NCBI GenBank assembly: GCA_023701135.1
Contig: JAMPXP010000013.1
Span: forward strand, 62,001 to 126,000
DNA length: 64,000 nucleotides
Direction of reading: 5' to 3'
Source of the DNA: Desulfobacula sp.
GTDB lineage: Bacteria > Desulfobacterota > Desulfobacteria > Desulfobacterales > Desulfobacteraceae
In this document: piece by piece, positions 61,126-64,000 of the stretch
How positions within the stretch are numbered: position 1 is the stretch's first letter
Layout: each line of letters starts with the position of its first letter
The notes under the pieces: generated by a model
The model's input: only the letters and a program-made list of their open reading frames with translations
What the model was told of the DNA's origin: nothing
Database searches by the model: none
Translations under genes and position numbers: made by a program

Positions 61126-62478
61126 TTATTCTTCGATATGGATCATCTTGAGTTTCCGCCATAGGGCAGCACGGCTGATGCCCAGAATTTCAGCGGCTTT
61201 TGACCGGTTACCCCGGGTTATTTCAATGGCTTTTACAATATGGTCCTTTTCCAATTCAGCCAGGGACTTAAACGGTTGCGAGGCCAAAGACAGGGGAGCC
61301 GGTGTGGTTTTTCTTAACCGGTCAGGCAGATGCATCAGCTCAATCGTTGTCGTATCCGCCAATATCACCGCTCTTTCGATAAGGTGCCGGAGTTCCCGGA
61401 CATTGCCGGGAAAAGAATAGTCCATGAAAACGGAAAACACCTCATCTGAAATGGATTCAATGCGTTTTTCAAATTCTTTATTCAATTGGGCCAAAAAAAA
61501 GCTGCATAGGGGAGAAATATCATCCCGGCGTTCCCGAAGCGGCGGAACGGACATGGGTATGGCATTAAGACGCTGATACAGGTCCTTGTTAAATTTTTTA
61601 TCTTCCACTCGTTTCTTGAGGTCCTGATGGGTGGCGACAATAAACCGGATGTCCATTTCCCCAGAATCCGGAAGCCGATTGGAACCGGTTTTGTCCATCA
61701 ATGCCATCATATCGCGTTGTGTTTCCCCGGGCATGGTTTCGAAATGATCCAGAAAAATCGTTCCCGTAAACCGGATATCCCTTGATCCCTGATCCTTTGA
61801 ACCGGTATAGCCACCCGCTTCCTCAAGGGACCCCAAGAGTTCTGCAAAATTAAAATCATTGCTGAAACACCCGCAGTTGAATGCCAGGAACCTCTGTTCC
61901 CGGCGATGGCTCAATTTATGGACGGTCCTTGCAGCCAGTTCTTTTCCCGTTCCTTCTTCCCCCTGGACCATAATGGTGCAGTCCAGTCCGGCCAAGCGTT
62001 CAATGTCTTTACGTAGCCGCTGCATCCCAGGGGTTTCCCCGATCATCCGGGGCAAATCACCCAAGCGCCGGCCGGGGGACTCCACCATCCCCCTCGAAAT
62101 CTGCCGGTCCATGTCCTGGGCGCTCATCCTCCGGATCAGATCCCAGAGTTCCCCCATGGAATCCTTTTCAAAATAATCCGACCCCAGGCTCTTGGTTTTC
62201 TGCCGGGTTTTCTCGCTTCCATACCCCGTCAGAAGAACTGTCTTCATATCCGGAGCCATCTGCTTGAGCCTTGTGATGGTGGCCAAACCATCCATATCCG
62301 GCATTTTCAAGTCCACAATGGCCAGATCAATCTTTGTTTTTGAAGCAAGGTCTATGGCCTTTGTACCGGAAGCTGCCTTTATGGCTTCAAAGCCCAGCAG
62401 GGTAAGCCGCTGGGCCATTGAATCCAACAACCGTTCTTCGTCATCGACCAGCAGAATTTTTTTAATCCGGTTAATCAT
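61126..62478 (-). CDS. NtrC-like response regulator with degenerate sigma-54 activation motifs
   Basis: A 450-residue REC-AAA+-Fis protein. The receiver is intact (LLVDDEERLL, D in AIVDLKMPDMDG). Walker A is present as VQGEEGTGKE and the arginine region is KDLYQRL. The GAFTGA loop reads GGYTGS (near 61805-61822), and Walker B reads IFLDHF, with histidine for the catalytic glutamate (near 61743-61760). The Fis HTH is normal (NRSKAAEILGISRAALWRKL). Family knowledge says both altered residues are needed to remodel sigma-54 polymerase, so it may act as a DNA-binding regulator without activation. Its start overlaps the REC-REC stop by 4 bp. Confidence 0.87.
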   Translation of the reverse strand: MINRIKKILLVDDEERLLDSMAQRLTLLGFEAIKAASGTKAIDLASKTKIDLAIVDLKMPDMDGLATITRLKQMAPDMKTVLLTGYGSEKTRQKTKSLGSDYFEKDSMGELWDLIRRMSAQDMDRQISRGMVESPGRRLGDLPRMIGETPGMQRLRKDIERLAGLDCTIMVQGEEGTGKELAARTVHKLSHRREQRFLAFNCGCFSNDFNFAELLGSLEEAGGYTGSKDQGSRDIRFTGTIFLDHFETMPGETQRDMMALMDKTGSNRLPDSGEMDIRFIVATHQDLKKRVEDKKFNKDLYQRLNAIPMSVPPLRERRDDISPLCSFFLAQLNKEFEKRIESISDEVFSVFMDYSFPGNVRELRHLIERAVILADTTTIELMHLPDRLRKTTPAPLSLASQPFKSLAELEKDHIVKAIEITRGNRSKAAEILGISRAALWRKLKMIHIEE

Positions 62479-63281
62479 TTATCCTTTTTTAGAGGGTCTT
62501 CTATTTTAATGGCATCTTCCTGATCCCCGTCTTCCGCCATTCCGGCCGCGGCCATGGAGGTTTCAAGACTTTTCAGAATCTTTCTGAAGAATCCCCAGAA
62601 ACTGCCCATGTCTTCCTTTTCAAAATAGGCGGAATTCAGGGCTTCCGTCGCTTCCTTAAGTTTCTCATCTCCATGGCCGGTCAATAGCATGGTCTTTATG
62701 GAAGGATCAATCTTTTTTAACTGGGTAATGACTTCCAGGCCGTCCATATCCGGCATCCGCTGGTCCACAATGGCCAACTGAACCCTTGTGCTTTTCATGA
62801 TTTCAAGGGCTTGTTTCCCGTTCAGGGCCGTCAGGGGATCATGGCCTTTGAGCTTAATTCTGTCGGACAGGGTTCTGAGGAATTTGGGGTTGTCATCCAC
62901 CAGAAGAATATTAATATTTCCCAAAGACAGGTTGGCCAGAAAATCCCAGAACCCGGAAATGTTTTCCTTATCAAAATATGAGGAATTCAAGGCTTCCGTC
63001 GCTTCCTTAAGCTTCTCGTCTCCATGGCCGGTCAAGAGAAGGGTTTTCATATCAGGAGAGATGGCCTTAAGCCGGGTGATCACCACCAGCCCTTCCATGC
63101 CCGGCATCTGCTGATCGACCACGGCAATATGCACCGTTTGTTTGGAAGCGATCTCCAGGGCCTGCTCACCATTGGTTGCGGTCAACACCGTATAATCTCT
63201 CATCCTGGCGCGTTCCGCCATGGAATTCAGAAATTTTTCATTGTCATCTACCAGCAATAGCGTTAATTTATCTTTTTTCAT
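62475..63281 (-). CDS. Tandem receiver (REC-REC) protein
   Basis: A 268-residue protein of two receiver domains and a short acidic tail. Each has the acidic pair (LLLVDDNEKFL; ILLVDDNPKFL), a phospho-acceptor aspartate (AVVDQQMPGMEG; AIVDQRMPDMDG) and the same LLLTGHGDEKLKEATEALNS segment, indicating internal duplication. There is no output domain. The downstream regulator has a similar receiver ending in YFEKDSMGELWDL, so these three receivers form one group. It may work as a phosphotransfer branch or sink. The kinase is not in the window. Confidence 0.88.
   Translation of the reverse strand: MKKDKLTLLLVDDNEKFLNSMAERARMRDYTVLTATNGEQALEIASKQTVHIAVVDQQMPGMEGLVVITRLKAISPDMKTLLLTGHGDEKLKEATEALNSSYFDKENISGFWDFLANLSLGNINILLVDDNPKFLRTLSDRIKLKGHDPLTALNGKQALEIMKSTRVQLAIVDQRMPDMDGLEVITQLKKIDPSIKTMLLTGHGDEKLKEATEALNSAYFEKEDMGSFWGFFRKILKSLETSMAAAGMAEDGDQEDAIKIEDPLKKDK
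62619..63039 (-). repeat. Internal near-identical direct repeat in the REC-REC gene
   Basis: About 70 bases at 62619-62688 recur at 62970-63039 with a few differences, offset by 351 bp (117 codons). This lies in the segment encoding LLLTGHGDEKLKEATEALNS of both receivers. Confidence 0.8.
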
Positions 63282-63345
63282 AATTCACCTTTCAAATTTC
63301 CCTATCGTAGGGTGGTCTAAATATTGCCAAAAATGCCAATGATTG

Positions 63346-63774
63346 CTAATGACCTCCGCTTCCAAACAATCCGGAAGCGGCAAGAGATAAAACCACGATT
63401 TCCAGGACGGCAATCCCGGTATAAAGCCAGTCTTTTTTTGCAAGATACCCTTTTACCAGCACCAGATAACAGATGATGGTCATCACGGCCAGCAATACAA
63501 ACCCGATATAATTTAAAAAATCACCTTTATTCAGAAAATATACCCATCCCCATCCATGGGGGGAATGGGTAAGTTCCAGATATTCCTTGACCCCCTTACC
63601 CCACAGTGTTGTAATCGTGTGCAGATCCACGTAGGGGGGCATGATGTTTGAAAGATAAAGAAAATAAGTGATACCCATGATGGCGATACTGGACCATACA
63701 CCCACCACCAGAATATTTGCGTAAATGATCTGTTCCTTTGAGGCTCTTCGAGCCAATTTTTCCCGCTCGTCCAT
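63346..63774 (-). CDS. Three-helix membrane protein, DUF1634-like
   Basis: A 142-residue inner-membrane protein with a basic cytoplasmic N-terminus and three predicted helices (about 18-44, 86-111, 116-138). A loop between helices one and two contains ITTLWGKGVKEYLELTHSPHG. Size and layout resemble DUF1634-type proteins that accompany TSUP (TauE/SafE) transporters, and a TSUP gene ends just upstream on the same strand. It is probably an accessory subunit of that transporter. Direct sequence proof of the family is limited. Confidence 0.7.
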   Translation of the reverse strand: MDEREKLARRASKEQIIYANILVVGVWSSIAIMGITYFLYLSNIMPPYVDLHTITTLWGKGVKEYLELTHSPHGWGWVYFLNKGDFLNYIGFVLLAVMTIICYLVLVKGYLAKKDWLYTGIAVLEIVVLSLAASGLFGSGGH

Positions 63775-63821
63775 AGTCTTATTTTACTCCTCTGTAGTTA
63801 ACCTGTAAATTCATGTTTGGA

Positions 63822-64000
63822 TTATCCTAACAATCCGAGTCCAAGGCCTTTGTCCAAAGCCTTTAATCCTGAAAAAAGCAACATCAGGATAACCAGATAA
63901 CGAATCATTTTGGGTTTGGCAACGGCCAGAAGTTTTACCCCCAGCAATGAGCCGAGCATCAGGCCGACAATGGACGGGATACCGATGAGGGGAATGACGC
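63822..64000 (-). CDS. TSUP-family (TauE/SafE) anion transporter, C-terminal fragment
   Basis: The last 59 codons of a gene that enters from beyond the right edge. They encode PLIGIPSIVGLMLGSLLGVK, then a charged PKMIRY turn and a final hydrophobic helix LVILMLLFSGLKALDKGLG, ending at TAA. A final GxxxG-rich helix pair after an RY motif is typical of TSUP permeases that export or import sulfite, sulfonates or other anions. The gene precedes the three-helix protein and the REC-REC/regulator genes, with 47 bp to the next start. Confidence 0.75.
   Translation of the reverse strand, partial: VIPLIGIPSIVGLMLGSLLGVKLLAVAKPKMIRYLVILMLLFSGLKALDKGLGLGLLG

Noticed and set aside
1..64000. CRISPR array, transposon ends, rRNA or tRNA genes
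   Set aside because: No regularly spaced repeats, transposase frames or RNA gene signatures were recognised on either strand.

Overview
The window most likely comes from a sulfate-reducing or related anaerobe of the Desulfobacterota, probably Desulfobacterales. The signs are a lactate/2-hydroxyacid oxidation locus of LUD and CCG proteins, LL-diaminopimelate aminotransferase, a MoeA-PBP fusion, a class I adenylate cyclase, many two-component and sigma-54 proteins, and a TSUP/REC/sigma-54 cluster. This placement rests on gene content alone. No rRNA, tRNA, CRISPR array, transposase or integrase was found.

Left arm (1-16114): the end of a class I adenylate cyclase and a convergent glutaredoxin-like protein come first. 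A co-oriented sensing and uptake module follows: a REC-kinase-REC hybrid, a REC-HD-GYP protein, an NtrC-type activator, a sigma-54 promoter (6669-6684), a free-standing Fis-type HTH microprotein, a five-gene branched-chain-type ABC transporter, an acyl-CoA ligase, a chemoreceptor and a single-domain response regulator. The proposed reading is that a carboxylate is sensed, imported, activated to its CoA ester and followed by chemotaxis.

Island (16330-20556): a near-consensus sigma-70 promoter drives an excisionase-like HTH protein, a PHP-like/SMC-like ATPase (TrlF type) and an AlbA_2-HATPase protein. The genes are tightly packed and their codon use differs from the flanks. This is the best candidate for an undescribed, possibly defence-related system.

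Centre (20594-33131): a PAS-containing sigma-54 activator diverges from a 3-hydroxybutyrate-dehydrogenase-like SDR that has a clear -24/-12 promoter. The next unit encodes a small membrane protein, a DctPQM TRAP transporter, GlcD- and GlcF-like subunits, a FadR-type GntR regulator, LutC and a LutB-LutA fusion. Two TGGT-N3-ACCA operators surround the promoter of this unit, which suggests control by the GntR protein encoded within it.

Right arm (33142-64000): mostly housekeeping genes. These are proline dehydrogenase, TypA, a glycine-zipper lipoprotein, RidA, an MFS transporter, a UvrD-like helicase, phosphomannomutase, UppP, a GAF-PAS hybrid kinase, a VWA-OmpA lipoprotein, two MoeA proteins with DapL, RsmA, a PreP-like protease, PanB with a DUF2520 (PanG-like) dehydrogenase, an ADP-forming acyl-CoA synthetase with a TetR regulator, a NUDIX hydrolase and a YkgJ-type protein. 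The window ends in a minus-strand cluster of TSUP transporter (partial), three-helix membrane protein, REC-REC protein and a sigma-54-type regulator with altered AAA+ motifs.
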